DNA of 64,000 bases from positions 186,001 to 250,000 of the forward strand of contig NZ_JACIDF010000005.1 of NCBI RefSeq assembly GCF_014196195.1, read 5' to 3'. Source of the stretch: Anoxybacteroides rupiense (GTDB taxonomy: Bacteria > Bacillota > Bacilli > Bacillales > Anoxybacillaceae). The notes under the pieces were generated by a model, which searched no databases, was not told where the DNA came from, and saw nothing but the letters and a program-made list of their open reading frames with translations. Below are positions 36,077 to 46,532 of this stretch, piece after piece. The translations under genes and the position numbers were made by a program. Each line of letters opens with the position of its first letter. Position 1 is the first letter of the stretch.

Positions 36077-37057
36077 TTAGCCCGGAATTAATTCGAGCTT
36101 TTTGCGCAATTTTCCTTCACTGAAAATCCACCCTGTATAAGAGCTGACAACATGAAAATGGCGATCAAGCTGTACAACAGCCACAAATGGATAGTATCCT
36201 TTGTTTCGATAGCGCAGGTCGGTAAAGCGAACTTCATAATGATCGCTATATTCATTGACTTCCCAGCGATAAACAGGTGAAAAAGAGAGAAAGGCTGCTA
36301 AATTTTCATCTTTTTTGGCTGCTTCAATCGCGGGATGAGAAGGAATCGGGCATCTTTCAAATGTATCTAAAATATGGATTGCGCCGTTTTTGGCACGGCC
36401 GACGAAAAAGTGGTCTTTGGCCGTAATCGCTAAATGCCATTCACGAAAACGCAAGGTCGGCACGGTAATGATTTGCTCCACATGCGGAATGGTTTCCATC
36501 ACCGCTTTTTTAATCATGGCTTGCTGGCGAAAGCGAATGATATAATAGCCGACTAACAGCACGTAAATCGCTAAAAACGTATAGCCTGGATGAGCGCCAA
36601 GAAACAAGAGTCCGATGCCAGCAAGATGCATTCCAAAAATGGCCGGATCAAACGTATTAATCACGCCAAGAGCAACCCATTTTTTTGTAAATGGCCGCAA
36701 AGCCTGTGTCCCATAGGCATTAAAAATATCGACAAACACATGAAAAAACACAGCGATTGAAATCCAGATCCATAAATGAAACATATTGGATATAGGATAA
36801 AAATGAGCAATAACTCCTGTAATGAGTAGAGGCCAAATCAATAAAGCTGGAATGGAGTGAGTGATGCCGCGGTGATTGCGAATATATTTAGCGTTATTTT
36901 TTAGCTTTAAAACCGTATCTAAATCAGGAGCTTGAGAGCCTATTAGCGTACCGATTAAAACAGCTTGTGCTAAAGCTGGATCATGTGCAATAACAGGATC
37001 TAAAGTGGCGATGCTTCCTAATGCCACTCCCATGACAATATGTGTTCCCGTGTCCAA
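36077..37057 (-). CDS. yfhP: YfhP family metal-dependent membrane hydrolase (DUF457)
   Basis: The 326-residue membrane protein has the N-terminal DTGTHIVMGVALG, QAPDLDTVLKL and NHRGITHSIPALL blocks, whose His/Asp residues resemble the metal site of YdjM/DUF457 membrane hydrolases, and about five transmembrane helices followed by a soluble C-terminal domain. TTG at 37057 (AAGGAGG 8 bases upstream) gives the family start MDTGTH. It is divergent from mutY as in B. subtilis. The substrate is unknown. Confidence 0.88.
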   Translation of the reverse strand: MDTGTHIVMGVALGSIATLDPVIAHDPALAQAVLIGTLIGSQAPDLDTVLKLKNNAKYIRNHRGITHSIPALLIWPLLITGVIAHFYPISNMFHLWIWISIAVFFHVFVDIFNAYGTQALRPFTKKWVALGVINTFDPAIFGMHLAGIGLLFLGAHPGYTFLAIYVLLVGYYIIRFRQQAMIKKAVMETIPHVEQIITVPTLRFREWHLAITAKDHFFVGRAKNGAIHILDTFERCPIPSHPAIEAAKKDENLAAFLSFSPVYRWEVNEYSDHYEVRFTDLRYRNKGYYPFVAVVQLDRHFHVVSSYTGWIFSEGKLRKKLELIPG

Positions 37058-37195
37058 CGAAGAAGCCTCCTTATAGTGTTCTGTTTCATAGTATATCCAT
37101 CTTTTCTTTAGATGATTGGGTATGTACCAAACGATTGAAATTTTTTGTACATCCACACTATACTATCATTAGTTTAACATCTTGGAGGAGCAAAC

Positions 37196-38299
37196 GTGAA
37201 CCAACAAATGCAACCATTTATTGAAGAATTTCAGATCGAAGCGTTTCAGCGTGATTTAATTCAGTGGTTTGAGCGCGAGCAGCGCGATTTGCCGTGGAGA
37301 AAGGACAGTGATCCGTATAAAATTTGGGTATCTGAAGTGATGTTGCAGCAAACGAGAGTCGATACGGTCATCCCTTATTTTCATCAGTTTATGGAGCAAT
37401 TTCCCACTTTAGAATCTTTGGCAACTGCTGATGAAGAGAAAGTGCTCAAAGCTTGGGAAGGGCTCGGATATTATTCGCGCGTCCGCAATTTGCATGCCGC
37501 GGTAAAAGAAGTAAAGGAGCGGTACGGAGGGAAAGTGCCTGACAGCGCAGAGGAATTTTCAAAGCTAAAAGGTGTAGGACCGTATACGACTGGAGCGGTG
37601 CTGAGCATCGCGTACGGGCTTCCAGAGCCAGCTGTAGATGGCAACGTGATGCGTGTATTATCGAGAATTTTTTTAGTAGAGGAAGACATCGCAAAGGTAA
37701 AAACGAGGAAAATATTCGAAAACATCGTAAGAATGATTATTTCTCATGAGAATCCTTCTTATTTTAACCAAGCTTTGATGGAGCTCGGAGCTCTCATTTG
37801 TGTTCCGGGGAAACCTGCTTGTTTGCTTTGTCCTGTTCAGGCCCATTGCCGAGCATTTGCAGAAGGAAGACAAGAAGAGCTGCCTGTGAAAACAAAAAAA
37901 GCGAAAGTGAAGGAGGTTTCTATCGCTGCTGCTGTTGTTATGGATAAACGGGGGTGTATTCTCATTCATAAGCGGGATCAAGAAGGGCTTTTAGCGAATT
38001 TATGGGAATTTCCAAACTGTGAGGTAGGAAAAGAACAGCCGCAAAAAGAATTGACCGCTTTTCTAAAAAAAGAATATGGGGCTTGCGTGGAGCTAAGTTC
38101 TCCTTTTGCCGCTTTAGAGCATGTGTTTTCCCACTTGGTTTGGAATATTGTTGTATATTGTGGTACAATCATGGGCGATATAGCGGAAACAGATCGTCTA
38201 AAGCTAGTGAGCGAGCAAGAGATTCAGCAGCTTGCTTTTCCTGTGTCACACCAACGCATTTGGAAAGAATATAAGCAATTCAAACAGGAAGGCGGATAA
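37196..38299 (+). CDS. mutY: A/G-specific adenine DNA glycosylase MutY
   Basis: MutY removes adenine mispaired with 8-oxoguanine. The 367-residue protein has the helix-hairpin-helix [14 protein letters not shown], the catalytic Asp in [13 protein letters not shown] and the [4Fe-4S] cysteines in [17 protein letters not shown]. The C-terminal 130 residues form the NUDIX-like domain that recognises 8-oxoguanine. GTG start with GGAGGAG about 5 bases upstream. Confidence 0.95.
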   Translation: MNQQMQPFIEEFQIEAFQRDLIQWFEREQRDLPWRKDSDPYKIWVSEVMLQQTRVDTVIPYFHQFMEQFPTLESLATADEEKVLKAWEGLGYYSRVRNLHAAVKEVKERYGGKVPDSAEEFSKLKGVGPYTTGAVLSIAYGLPEPAVDGNVMRVLSRIFLVEEDIAKVKTRKIFENIVRMIISHENPSYFNQALMELGALICVPGKPACLLCPVQAHCRAFAEGRQEELPVKTKKAKVKEVSIAAAVVMDKRGCILIHKRDQEGLLANLWEFPNCEVGKEQPQKELTAFLKKEYGACVELSSPFAALEHVFSHLVWNIVVYCGTIMGDIAETDRLKLVSEQEIQQLAFPVSHQRIWKEYKQFKQEGG

Positions 38300-38432
38300 A
38301 AATCCGCCTCAGACTGTTAACAACTGCTGCCTTGGGCGGATCTGCACTTTGTATGACTGCGCTTCTTGTCTGCTAGTCGTCTGATGTGAAAACATGAGAG
38401 TGAATGATGGAAGGCAGACTAAAAAATCGTCC

Positions 38433-38654
38433 TTAGTCATAGGATGGCCTTGTTCCTTTTGTATAGGTAGCTTCTGTTCGTTTTACACCGCGCGCTTCAA
38501 TTTCTTCAATGATTTCGCGATGAATGGCTTGTCCCTCCGCGTTTAAATACGGGGCTATTTGCTGGAATGAATGGTGAAAGAAGGCGAGTTCGCTATCTTT
38601 CCATTTCGATTTTGGTATCATGGAAAGTTCTGTCATATCACGACCAACATACAT
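38433..38654 (-). CDS. yfhS: YfhS family protein
   Basis: The 73-residue protein MYVGRDMTELSMIPKSKWKD with ELAFFHHSFQQIAPYLN and HREIIEEIEARG matches YfhS in sequence and position (next to fabL). The ATG follows AAGGAGGAATAGCCC. A role in sporulation has been suggested for neighbours, but nothing is visible here beyond helices. Confidence 0.78.
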   Translation of the reverse strand: MYVGRDMTELSMIPKSKWKDSELAFFHHSFQQIAPYLNAEGQAIHREIIEEIEARGVKRTEATYTKGTRPSYD

Positions 38655-38685
38655 GGGCTATTCCTCCTTTTTCTCAATAGTGTAA

Positions 38686-39477
<792 letters not shown>

Positions 39478-39727
39478 CATGGTTGATCCATTTTTTTCTT
39501 AGGCTATCCGAATTTTTAACATACTGCGCTGAGAAGTCTTCCATCTCTTAACGGAGTGGGGGGAAGGTTCATGAATGGATATGGGCTGTTTTTTCGTTCC
39601 ATTGGCTGCTATCTATGGCTTGTCAGACGAAGAAATTCAACTTGATTTTATTTACGTCTGCCGGCGTAATTTTTTGCGGATAAAAAAATCACCTCCTGGA
39701 CACATTAAAGTCGTGGAGGTGATAACG

Positions 39728-39910
39728 ATGGCAAAACAACCAAACAAAACGGCTGCTGGTACAAACATTCAAGAGGTAAGACAACAAAACGCTCAAGCTG
39801 GTGCGGCAGGACAATTTGGCACAGAATTTGCTGCTGAAACAGATGTCCAAGAAGTAAAACAACAAAACGCTCAAGCTGAAGCGCGCAAATCACAAAAATC
39901 ATCACGCTAA
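39728..39910 (+). CDS. sspE: Gamma-type small acid-soluble spore protein
   Basis: The 60-residue, Gln/Ala-rich protein is made of two repeats of a VQEVKQQNAQA unit separated by GQFGTEFAAET, the GPR protease cleavage-type segment. It stores amino acids in the spore and is degraded at germination. ATG 39728 follows GGAGGTGATAACG. It sits between fabL and ygaB as in B. subtilis. Confidence 0.95.
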   Translation: MAKQPNKTAAGTNIQEVRQQNAQAGAAGQFGTEFAAETDVQEVKQQNAQAEARKSQKSSR

Positions 39911-39947
39911 GCGTCCAATGCGTGAACATGCTTGACTATATCATTAT

Positions 39948-39983
39948 AGGCACTCCTTTTTTCGGTAAAGGGGTGCCTTTTTA
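39948..39983 (+). terminator. Terminator after sspE
   Basis: AGGCACTCC and GGGGTGCCT pair and are followed by TTTTTATA. Confidence 0.82.
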
Positions 39984-40073
39984 TATCCTGTTCGTAAGGT
40001 GCTGTCTACCTTCAAGCGCCATCAGTTTGCGCACTGTGGCAGCGACATGTTGAGCCGCTTCGCTGAGTTATCT

Positions 40074-40112
40074 GCGCAAGCTCTCCTCGGCGGGACGCTT
40101 TGCGCTTTTTTA
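40074..40112 (+). terminator. Second terminator-like hairpin before ygaB
   Basis: GCGCAAG and CTTTGCGC pair around a 17-base loop and are followed by TTTTTT. No gene lies between it and the sspE terminator; the 90 bases between could be a small transcript. Confidence 0.55.
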
Positions 40113-40219
40113 TCTACATGCTCGACAAAAGTTATCACTACTCTACAGATATAGTCAAAGGAAATTCCTGCTCTTTTCCCGAATGTATTAAGATAGAATG
40201 CTGAAAGGGGAGAAAGAGT

Positions 40220-40483
40220 ATGGAGCTTTTTGATCGTTTAGTCGGCGAGCAGCTAAAAACGATGGAGCAGCTATTATTTTTGCAATCAGAAATTGAGAGA
40301 TGTCAATCCATAGAAGAAGAATTAATTGAACTGCAAAATGAAGCGAAGCTGCAATCGGTTCAAGAAGAAATTCAGCAAATGAAGCAGCAATTAAAAGAAA
40401 TTCAGCAAACATTTGAAAAACAAACGGAGGAAGTCATTCGATCCTACCAGCGCCATTATTGTCATGCGGGCGAGCCATCATAA
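40220..40483 (+). CDS. ygaB: YgaB family coiled-coil protein
   Basis: The 87-residue protein is a single long coiled coil rich in Gln/Glu/Leu (EIQQMKQQLKEIQQTFEKQ) after an N-terminal FDRLVGEQLKTMEQL. It matches YgaB by character and by position after sspE. The ATG follows AAAGGGGAG. Function unknown. Confidence 0.82.
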   Translation: MELFDRLVGEQLKTMEQLLFLQSEIERCQSIEEELIELQNEAKLQSVQEEIQQMKQQLKEIQQTFEKQTEEVIRSYQRHYCHAGEPS

Positions 40484-40544
40484 TGAGTTGGTGGCTCTTT
40501 TGTTTTCAATTCGAAGCGAAATTATTTATAATATATTCAAATGT

Positions 40545-40670
40545 ATCTACCAAGGGTCCCTTGTTTGAGAAGGGCATACTTGTTCGGAAAGTAAATAGTC
40601 TTGCCGACTAGGGCAAAAAAAGCGAGAAATTCAGTACGGTTTATTGGTTTGGGTTGGATCATTATATATA
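40545..40670. repeat. Partial repeat family A copy 5
   Basis: It contains CTTGCCGACTAGGGCAAAAA and AAGCGAGAAATTCAGTACGG, then GGTTGGATCATTATAT. The right end is eroded and the left end is unrecognisable. Confidence 0.5.
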
Positions 40671-40701
40671 GAAAGTGTCCATATGAAAGTAGGTAAGAAA
40701 A

Positions 40702-41238
40702 ATGACGACAAAATATCCACGTGAAGGAGAAATTATCCAAATTCAAAGCTATAAGCATAATGGTTCGATTCATCGAATTTGGAAAGAAACATTGGTATTA
40801 AAAGGAACGTCCAATTATATTATTGCAGCAAATGATCGAACAGTTGTGACAGAATCTGATGGAAGGACTTGGATTACTAGAGAGCCTGCCATTTGTTTTT
40901 TTCACGCGAAGCATTGGTTTAATATTATCGGAATGATTCGCGAGGATGGCGTTTATTATTATTGCAATTTAAGCTCGCCGTTTGTTTGGGATCAAGAGGC
41001 GCTTAAATATATTGATTATGATCTTGATATAAAAGTTTTTCCAAGCATGACCTATAATCTTTTAGATGAAGATGAGTATGAGCGCCATCGACAGGAGATG
41101 AATTATCCAGCTGTGATCGATCGCATTTTAAAAAATAATGTTCAAAAGCTCGTTAGCTGGATCCAGCAGCGAAAAGGACCGTTTGCGCCTGATTTTATTG
41201 ACATGTGGTATGAGAAGTTTCTTTCATATCGCAGTTAA
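40702..41238 (+). CDS. ygaC: Nucleoside tri- and diphosphate phosphatase (Ntdp, DUF402, YgaC)
   Basis: The 178-residue protein has the DUF402 fold: [20 protein letters not shown] at the N-terminus, [17 protein letters not shown] and the metal-binding acidic cluster [12 protein letters not shown]. Members hydrolyse nucleoside tri/diphosphates with metal. Position after ygaB agrees with B. subtilis YgaC. The ATG follows AGTAGGTAAG, a weak site. Confidence 0.88.
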   Translation: MTTKYPREGEIIQIQSYKHNGSIHRIWKETLVLKGTSNYIIAANDRTVVTESDGRTWITREPAICFFHAKHWFNIIGMIREDGVYYYCNLSSPFVWDQEALKYIDYDLDIKVFPSMTYNLLDEDEYERHRQEMNYPAVIDRILKNNVQKLVSWIQQRKGPFAPDFIDMWYEKFLSYRS

Positions 41239-41251
41239 TACTAGTGTTCAA

Positions 41252-41292
41252 AAAAATAGGGTTCAGACACTTGTGTCTGAACCCTATTTTTT
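41252..41292. terminator. Bidirectional terminator after ygaC
   Basis: AAAAATAGGGTTCAGACAC and GTGTCTGAACCCTATTTTT pair perfectly around a 3-base loop, followed by T residues. Confidence 0.9.
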
Positions 41293-41820
41293 CGTGTAGA
41301 TTCGGATTGGAAAAGCGGCATAAATAAAAAATAAAACTGTTCAAACGTTCAGAAAATGATTGGGGATGTCGAAAAATCAATGGACATAGGTTATAGATAC
41401 AATTTGATGCGTCAATCCAAAGTGCAATCAGGGCAAGTAGGTGATTTGCCTTTGTCCGTAGGTTTGTAGTTGTATGTAAGAGACGAAGCCGCTGTCTTTG
41501 GATTGATAAAGAGATAAAGTAAAAAAATATTCATCATTATTGAAGGAAATTAAATACAAAGAGAGCGTGCAAAACCAGTTATTGATCGGACATGCTGCGC
41601 GGCGAGGATTTTTAATATCATATCGGAGATTTCGCAGATGCTTTTCTTCATATTGGAAAGGAATAGTTTTCCTCTTTCATCCAGGTATTTTTGTTTTATT
41701 TATATAATTTGAACTTTTTAGAATATTATTATTGTATTATTCTTCTATGCATGGCATAATTTAAATGAAAATGGCAGAATTGTACTACTATTCTTTTTTA
41801 TTTAGATAGGAGGTGACGTC
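41293..41820. other. Upstream region of the peptide transporter operon
   Basis: It holds an inverted pair TCAATCCAAAG (41412-41422) and CTTTGGATTGA (41496-41506) enclosing a smaller GGCAA/TTGCC hairpin. Beyond it lies an AT-rich stretch (41690-41780) that should carry the operon promoter. No gene was seen. Confidence 0.5.
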
Positions 41821-42846
41821 ATGAGTGAACAACGAGTGCTAGAAGTAAAAGGATTGAAAACATCCTTTTTTACAGATGATGGAGAAATTCCGGCCGTCGA
41901 TGATATCGATTTTTATATAAACGAGGGGGAAGTTTTGGGGATTGTTGGAGAATCTGGGTGTGGAAAAAGCGTGACCTCGTTATCGATTATGGGGCTGTTA
42001 CCAAAAGGAATCGGACGAGTCGTTGGTGGCGAAATTTGGTTGAAAGGCGAAAATCTTGTCAATGCGTCGGAAAAAAGAATGAAAGCGATTCGGGGAAATG
42101 AAATTGCGATGATCTTTCAAGAGCCAATGACTTCTCTTAATCCGTTGTTTACGATCGGCAATCAACTAATCGAAGCCATTCGTACACATACAGACCTCAC
42201 AAAAAAAGAAGCGCGTCTGCGGTCGATTGAAATGTTAAAGCTAGTCGGTCTTCCGCGAGCGGAAGACATCATCGACGAATATCCTCACCAATTATCGGGA
42301 GGAATGAGGCAAAGGGTCATGATCGCGATGGCAATGGCTTGTCGTCCGGCTGTTTTGATCGCCGATGAACCGACGACTGCGTTAGATGTGACCATTCAAG
42401 CGCAAATTTTAAAGCTCATGAAGGATTTAAACCAAAACTTCCAGACCGCTATTATGATGATCACTCACGATTTAGGGGTCGTGGCAGAAGTGTGCCAGCG
42501 AGTGATTGTCATGTATTCAGGAAAAATTGTCGAGGAAGGCGACGTACATACGATTTTTAAGCAACCAAAACACCCTTATACAATCGGTTTAATTCAGTCT
42601 GTTCCTGATATTCGTGAAAAAAAGGAACGTCTTTATTCGATTCCGGGCAATGTTCCAAAACCGGGAACGATCAAACAAGGATGCCGGTTTGCAGCACGGT
42701 GTGAGCATGCGTTTGCTCGATGTTTTCAAGAAACACCGCAGCTATACTCCATTGATCAAACAGGGCATCGCGTTCGTTGTTTTTTGCATCAAAGAGAGGA
42801 GGAAACGAAGGGTGACCGAGCCGTTGTTGCAGGTGAAAGATCTTAA
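41821..42846 (+). CDS. dppD: Peptide ABC transporter ATP-binding protein (DppD/OppD)
   Basis: This ATPase of a dipeptide/oligopeptide importer has 341 residues with Walker [10 protein letters not shown]-loop EPMTSLNP, signature LSGGMRQR, Walker B VLIADEP and the H-loop in MITHDLG. The C-terminal OppD/DppD extension holds conserved cysteines ([15 protein letters not shown]). It is the first gene of a five-gene operon; the partner ATPase overlaps its end by 35 bases. The ATG follows AGGAGGTGACGTC. Confidence 0.93.
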   Translation: MSEQRVLEVKGLKTSFFTDDGEIPAVDDIDFYINEGEVLGIVGESGCGKSVTSLSIMGLLPKGIGRVVGGEIWLKGENLVNASEKRMKAIRGNEIAMIFQEPMTSLNPLFTIGNQLIEAIRTHTDLTKKEARLRSIEMLKLVGLPRAEDIIDEYPHQLSGGMRQRVMIAMAMACRPAVLIADEPTTALDVTIQAQILKLMKDLNQNFQTAIMMITHDLGVVAEVCQRVIVMYSGKIVEEGDVHTIFKQPKHPYTIGLIQSVPDIREKKERLYSIPGNVPKPGTIKQGCRFAARCEHAFARCFQETPQLYSIDQTGHRVRCFLHQREEETKGDRAVVAGERS

Positions 42847-43780
42847 AAAATACTTCCCGATTACGGGCGGTGTTTTCAGCAAAAAAATTGGCGAGGTAAA
42901 AGCTGTCGACGATCTGACTTTTACTGTGTATAAAGGAGAAACGTTAGGCATTGTTGGAGAAAGCGGCTGTGGGAAATCAACAACGGGGCGAATGCTTCTG
43001 CGTTTAATTGAACCGACAGAAGGTTCAATTGTGTTTGAGAATCAAGAGATTACAAATTTATCGAAGCAAGAATTACGAAAAGTGCGCCGCGACATGCAGA
43101 TGGTATTTCAAGACCCCTTTGCTTCTCTTAACCCGCGCCATACGGTAGAAAAGATTCTTGAAGAGCCGCTAGTTGTACATGGAATCGGCTCGAAGCAGGA
43201 GCGGAAGAAGAAAGTTTACGAAATGCTGGAGGTTGTAGGCCTGGGAAGTTATCATGCCAAGCGGTATCCACACCAATTTAGCGGGGGACAGCGCCAAAGA
43301 ATTGGCATTGCCCGTGCCTTGATGACCCGGCCGAAGCTGATTATTGCCGATGAGCCTGTTTCCGCGTTAGACGTATCGATTCAAGCGCAAGTATTAAATT
43401 TACTGGAGGATTTGCAAAAGGAATTTGGGCTCACCTATATTTTTATCGCGCATGATTTAGGAGTTGTTCGCCATATCAGCGACCGTGTAGGAGTCATGTA
43501 TTTAGGCCGGATGGTAGAGTTAGCTGATAGTGATGTACTATACGAATCTCCTAAACATCCGTATACAAAGGCGCTGCTATCGGCCGTTCCTATTCCAGAT
43601 CCTGAATATCAGCAGGAACGGCAACTTTTAACAGGGGATTTGCCAAGCCCGGCTAATCCGCCAAAAGGTTGCGCTTTTCATACAAGATGCAGCGCTTGTA
43701 TGGACATTTGTAAAACGACAAGGCCAACGCTCCAAGAGGTTGAAAAAGGACATTACGTTGCTTGCCATCTTTATCAATGA
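42812..43780 (+). CDS. dppF: Peptide ABC transporter ATP-binding protein (DppF/OppF)
   Basis: This second ATPase (322 residues) forms a heterodimer with the preceding one. Walker A is [10 protein letters not shown], signature FSGGQRQR and Walker B LIIADEPVSALD. The C-terminus carries the cysteine-containing oligopeptide extension (GCAFHTRCSACMDIC). GTG at 42812 is used: GGAGG lies about 12 bases upstream and the GTG gives the family start [15 protein letters not shown]. Confidence 0.93.
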   Translation: MTEPLLQVKDLKKYFPITGGVFSKKIGEVKAVDDLTFTVYKGETLGIVGESGCGKSTTGRMLLRLIEPTEGSIVFENQEITNLSKQELRKVRRDMQMVFQDPFASLNPRHTVEKILEEPLVVHGIGSKQERKKKVYEMLEVVGLGSYHAKRYPHQFSGGQRQRIGIARALMTRPKLIIADEPVSALDVSIQAQVLNLLEDLQKEFGLTYIFIAHDLGVVRHISDRVGVMYLGRMVELADSDVLYESPKHPYTKALLSAVPIPDPEYQQERQLLTGDLPSPANPPKGCAFHTRCSACMDICKTTRPTLQEVEKGHYVACHLYQ

Positions 43781-43836
43781 GATGAAACGCAACGAAGTCA
43801 TAAACATAAGGCTACTGGAAAAAGGGGGAATATGTT

Positions 43837-45441
43837 ATGAAGAAAAAGTCATTGATGACATTGCTTGCTGTTATGCTGGCACTGTCTGTAGCGCTTGTCG
43901 GCTGTGGAAAATCAGAAAAGACAAGCAGCGGTGGAAAGGGAGGAACATCGTCACAAAGCACGCTAGTATATGGGCGCGGGGGAGACTCGGTTGCACTTGA
44001 CCCTGCAACAGTGACAGATGGGGAATCATTGAAGGTAACGAAAAATATCTTTGATACACTGCTGGACTATAATGAAGGTGACACATCTGTCCAGCCTGGA
44101 CTAGCTGAAAAATGGGATATCTCTCCAGACGGGTTAACGTACACATTTACGCTTCGACAAGGCGTTAAATTCCATGATGGCACTGACTTTAACGCTGAAG
44201 CTGTCGTATTTAATTTCGAACGGTGGGCTAATGGAAATGCCGACCAATTCCCATACTATGGATCGATGTTTGGCGGATATAAAAATGACGAAAGCCATGT
44301 GATTAAAGAAGTAAAAGCTCTGGATGATCATACCGTTCAGTTTGTATTAAAACGTCCACAAGCGCCATTTTTGAAAAACCTTGCAATGCCGCCGTTTGCG
44401 ATCGCCAGTCCGGCAGCTATCGAAAAATATGGCGATAAGTTTGCAGAAAATCCTGTGGGAACCGGTCCGTTCGTTTTTAAAGAATGGAAGCGAAATGAGC
44501 GGATTGTGCTTGAGAAAAATAAGGATTATTGGATGAAAGGATATCCAAAATTAAATCAGTTAATCTTCGTCTCTATTCCTGACAACTCAGCTCGCTTAAA
44601 TGCGCTGTTAAAAGGCGAAATTGATTTAATGGAAGATGTGAATCCATCAGATCTAAAACAGATTGAAGAAAACAAGGATTTCCAAGTGTTTAAACGTCCT
44701 TCCATGAACGTGGGCTACGTTGGTTTAACCGCGACGAGGGGGCCTTTGAAGAACAAACTTGTTCGTCAAGCCCTAAACTATGCAGTAGATAAACAAGCGC
44801 TAATTGATGCGTTTTATGCTGGGCAGGCAGAACCTGCGAAAAACCCGATGCCTCCGAGCATTCCTGGCTATAATGATGCGATTCAGGACTATCCGTTTGA
44901 TTTAGAGAAAGCGAAGCAGCTTTTGGCACAGGCCGGCTATCCAAACGGATTTGAAATGGAATTATGGGCAATGCCTGTTCCGCGTCAATATATGCCAGAT
45001 GCGAAAAAAATTGCTGAAGCGTTGCAAGCCAACTTTGCGAAAATTGGCGTCAAGGCAAAAATTGTCACATATGAATGGGCGACCTATCTAGACAAAGCAG
45101 CGAAAGGAGAAGCAGACTCATTCTTGCTTGGCTGGACCGGAGATAATGGTGATGCTGATAACTTCCTATACGCGTTACTAGATAAGGACAGCATCGGCAG
45201 CAACAACTATACGTACTACTCCAATGAGGAGCTTCACAAAATTTTAGTTGAAGCGCAAACAGTCAGCGATGAAAATAAACGGAATGAGCTTTACAAAAAA
45301 GCGCAAGAAATTATCAAAGAAGATGCACCATGGATCCCGCTTGTTCACTCAACACCGCTGCTAGCAGGAAAAACGACGATTAAAAACTTTAATCCACATC
45401 CAACAGGCACCGATAAATTTACAAAAGTAGAGATTCAATAA
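43837..45441 (+). CDS. Peptide ABC transporter substrate-binding lipoprotein (family 5)
   Basis: The 534-residue extracytoplasmic receptor has a lipoprotein signal peptide with lipobox LVGC (cysteine near residue 23), a Ser/Gly-rich linker, and the SBP_bac_5 fold (GRGGDSVALDPATVTDGES, then DGLTYTFTLRQGVKFHDGT and AKPGTDKF-like C-terminus). It delivers peptides or related ligands to the dppBC permease. It lies between the ATPases and permeases, and an imperfect hairpin follows it. Ligand size is not deducible; nickel or heme ligands are possible within this family. Confidence 0.92.
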   Translation: MKKKSLMTLLAVMLALSVALVGCGKSEKTSSGGKGGTSSQSTLVYGRGGDSVALDPATVTDGESLKVTKNIFDTLLDYNEGDTSVQPGLAEKWDISPDGLTYTFTLRQGVKFHDGTDFNAEAVVFNFERWANGNADQFPYYGSMFGGYKNDESHVIKEVKALDDHTVQFVLKRPQAPFLKNLAMPPFAIASPAAIEKYGDKFAENPVGTGPFVFKEWKRNERIVLEKNKDYWMKGYPKLNQLIFVSIPDNSARLNALLKGEIDLMEDVNPSDLKQIEENKDFQVFKRPSMNVGYVGLTATRGPLKNKLVRQALNYAVDKQALIDAFYAGQAEPAKNPMPPSIPGYNDAIQDYPFDLEKAKQLLAQAGYPNGFEMELWAMPVPRQYMPDAKKIAEALQANFAKIGVKAKIVTYEWATYLDKAAKGEADSFLLGWTGDNGDADNFLYALLDKDSIGSNNYTYYSNEELHKILVEAQTVSDENKRNELYKKAQEIIKEDAPWIPLVHSTPLLAGKTTIKNFNPHPTGTDKFTKVEIQ

Positions 45442-45448
45442 ATTCTAG

Positions 45449-45482
45449 GTTGAGAGGGAGGGGGGATACCTCTCCCTTTGAA
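45449..45482 (+). terminator. Hairpin between receptor and permease genes
   Basis: GAGAGGGAGG and CCTCTCCC arms pair imperfectly around GGGGATA and are followed by TTTGAATTT. Partial termination or mRNA stabilisation could raise receptor level over permease. Confidence 0.5.
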
Positions 45483-45505
45483 TTTCGCAAGGAAGGAGTG
45501 AGAGC

Positions 45506-46510
45506 GTGTTTGCTTATACGCTGCGGAGAATTTTGATGGTGATTCCTGTTTTGTTAGGAATGTCGCTCGTTGTCTTTTTTATGATTCGGGCGATTCCCGG
45601 AAATCCGGCACAGGTCATCTTAGGACAAAAAGCGACGAAAGAAGCAGTCGAAGCATTGACGCATAAGCTGGGGCTTGATCAGCCGTGGTATGTTCAGTAT
45701 GTCAAATATTTAGGGGGACTGCTAAAAGGAGATTTAGGAGAATCCATTCGAACCGGAACATCGGTATCGCAAGAAATTTGGCCATATTTAGCAGCGACGC
45801 TTGAGCTGTCTATCGCGGCGATGTTGATTGCCATCGTGATTGGCGTGAATGCAGGAATTATAAGCGCTTGGTTTCAAAATTCCTGGTTTGATTATACAGC
45901 GATGATATTAGCGCTAGTAGGCGTATCAATGCCGATTTTTTGGTTGGGGCTCATGGAGCAGTGGGTATTTGCGATTCATTTGGATTGGCTTCCGACATCT
46001 GGGCGTGAGGAAGTGCGAAATCCGATAGAACCTATTACTCATCTATATTTAATCGATACATTGCTGCAAGGAAATACAGAGCAGTTTATGCAAGTATTGC
46101 AGCATTTAATCCTGCCAAGTATAGCTTTGGCTACGATTCCTATGGCAATTATCGCAAGAATAACCCGTTCCAGCATGCTTGAAGTGATGAAATCCGACTA
46201 TATTCGTACAGCGAGAGCGAAGGGGTTAAGCATGTTTTGGGTCGTTTATAAGCATTCACTAAAAAATGCGATTATTCCTGTATTGACGGTTATTGGTTTG
46301 CAGACAGGGCTGTTGCTTGGAGGAGCGATTTTAACGGAAACGATTTTCAGTTGGCCGGGAATTGGGCGCTATATTTATGAAGCAATCGGCTATCGTGATT
46401 ATCCCGTGATACAATCAGGAATTTTAGTCGTAGCAACGATCTTTATTTTTATTAATCTAGTTGTCGACCTTCTTTATGCTGCTGTTGATCCGCGCATTAA
46501 GTACAATTAA
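45506..46510 (+). CDS. dppB: Peptide ABC transporter permease (DppB/OppB)
   Basis: The 334-residue permease has six transmembrane helices, the N-terminal RRILMVIPVLLGMSLVVFFM and PGNPA motif, and the EAA-type coupling loop DYIRTARAKGLS. GTG start follows AAGGAGTGAGAGC. Forms the channel with the next gene product. Confidence 0.93.
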   Translation: MFAYTLRRILMVIPVLLGMSLVVFFMIRAIPGNPAQVILGQKATKEAVEALTHKLGLDQPWYVQYVKYLGGLLKGDLGESIRTGTSVSQEIWPYLAATLELSIAAMLIAIVIGVNAGIISAWFQNSWFDYTAMILALVGVSMPIFWLGLMEQWVFAIHLDWLPTSGREEVRNPIEPITHLYLIDTLLQGNTEQFMQVLQHLILPSIALATIPMAIIARITRSSMLEVMKSDYIRTARAKGLSMFWVVYKHSLKNAIIPVLTVIGLQTGLLLGGAILTETIFSWPGIGRYIYEAIGYRDYPVIQSGILVVATIFIFINLVVDLLYAAVDPRIKYN

Positions 46511-46532
46511 TTTTGCAAAGGGGTGAAACAAA

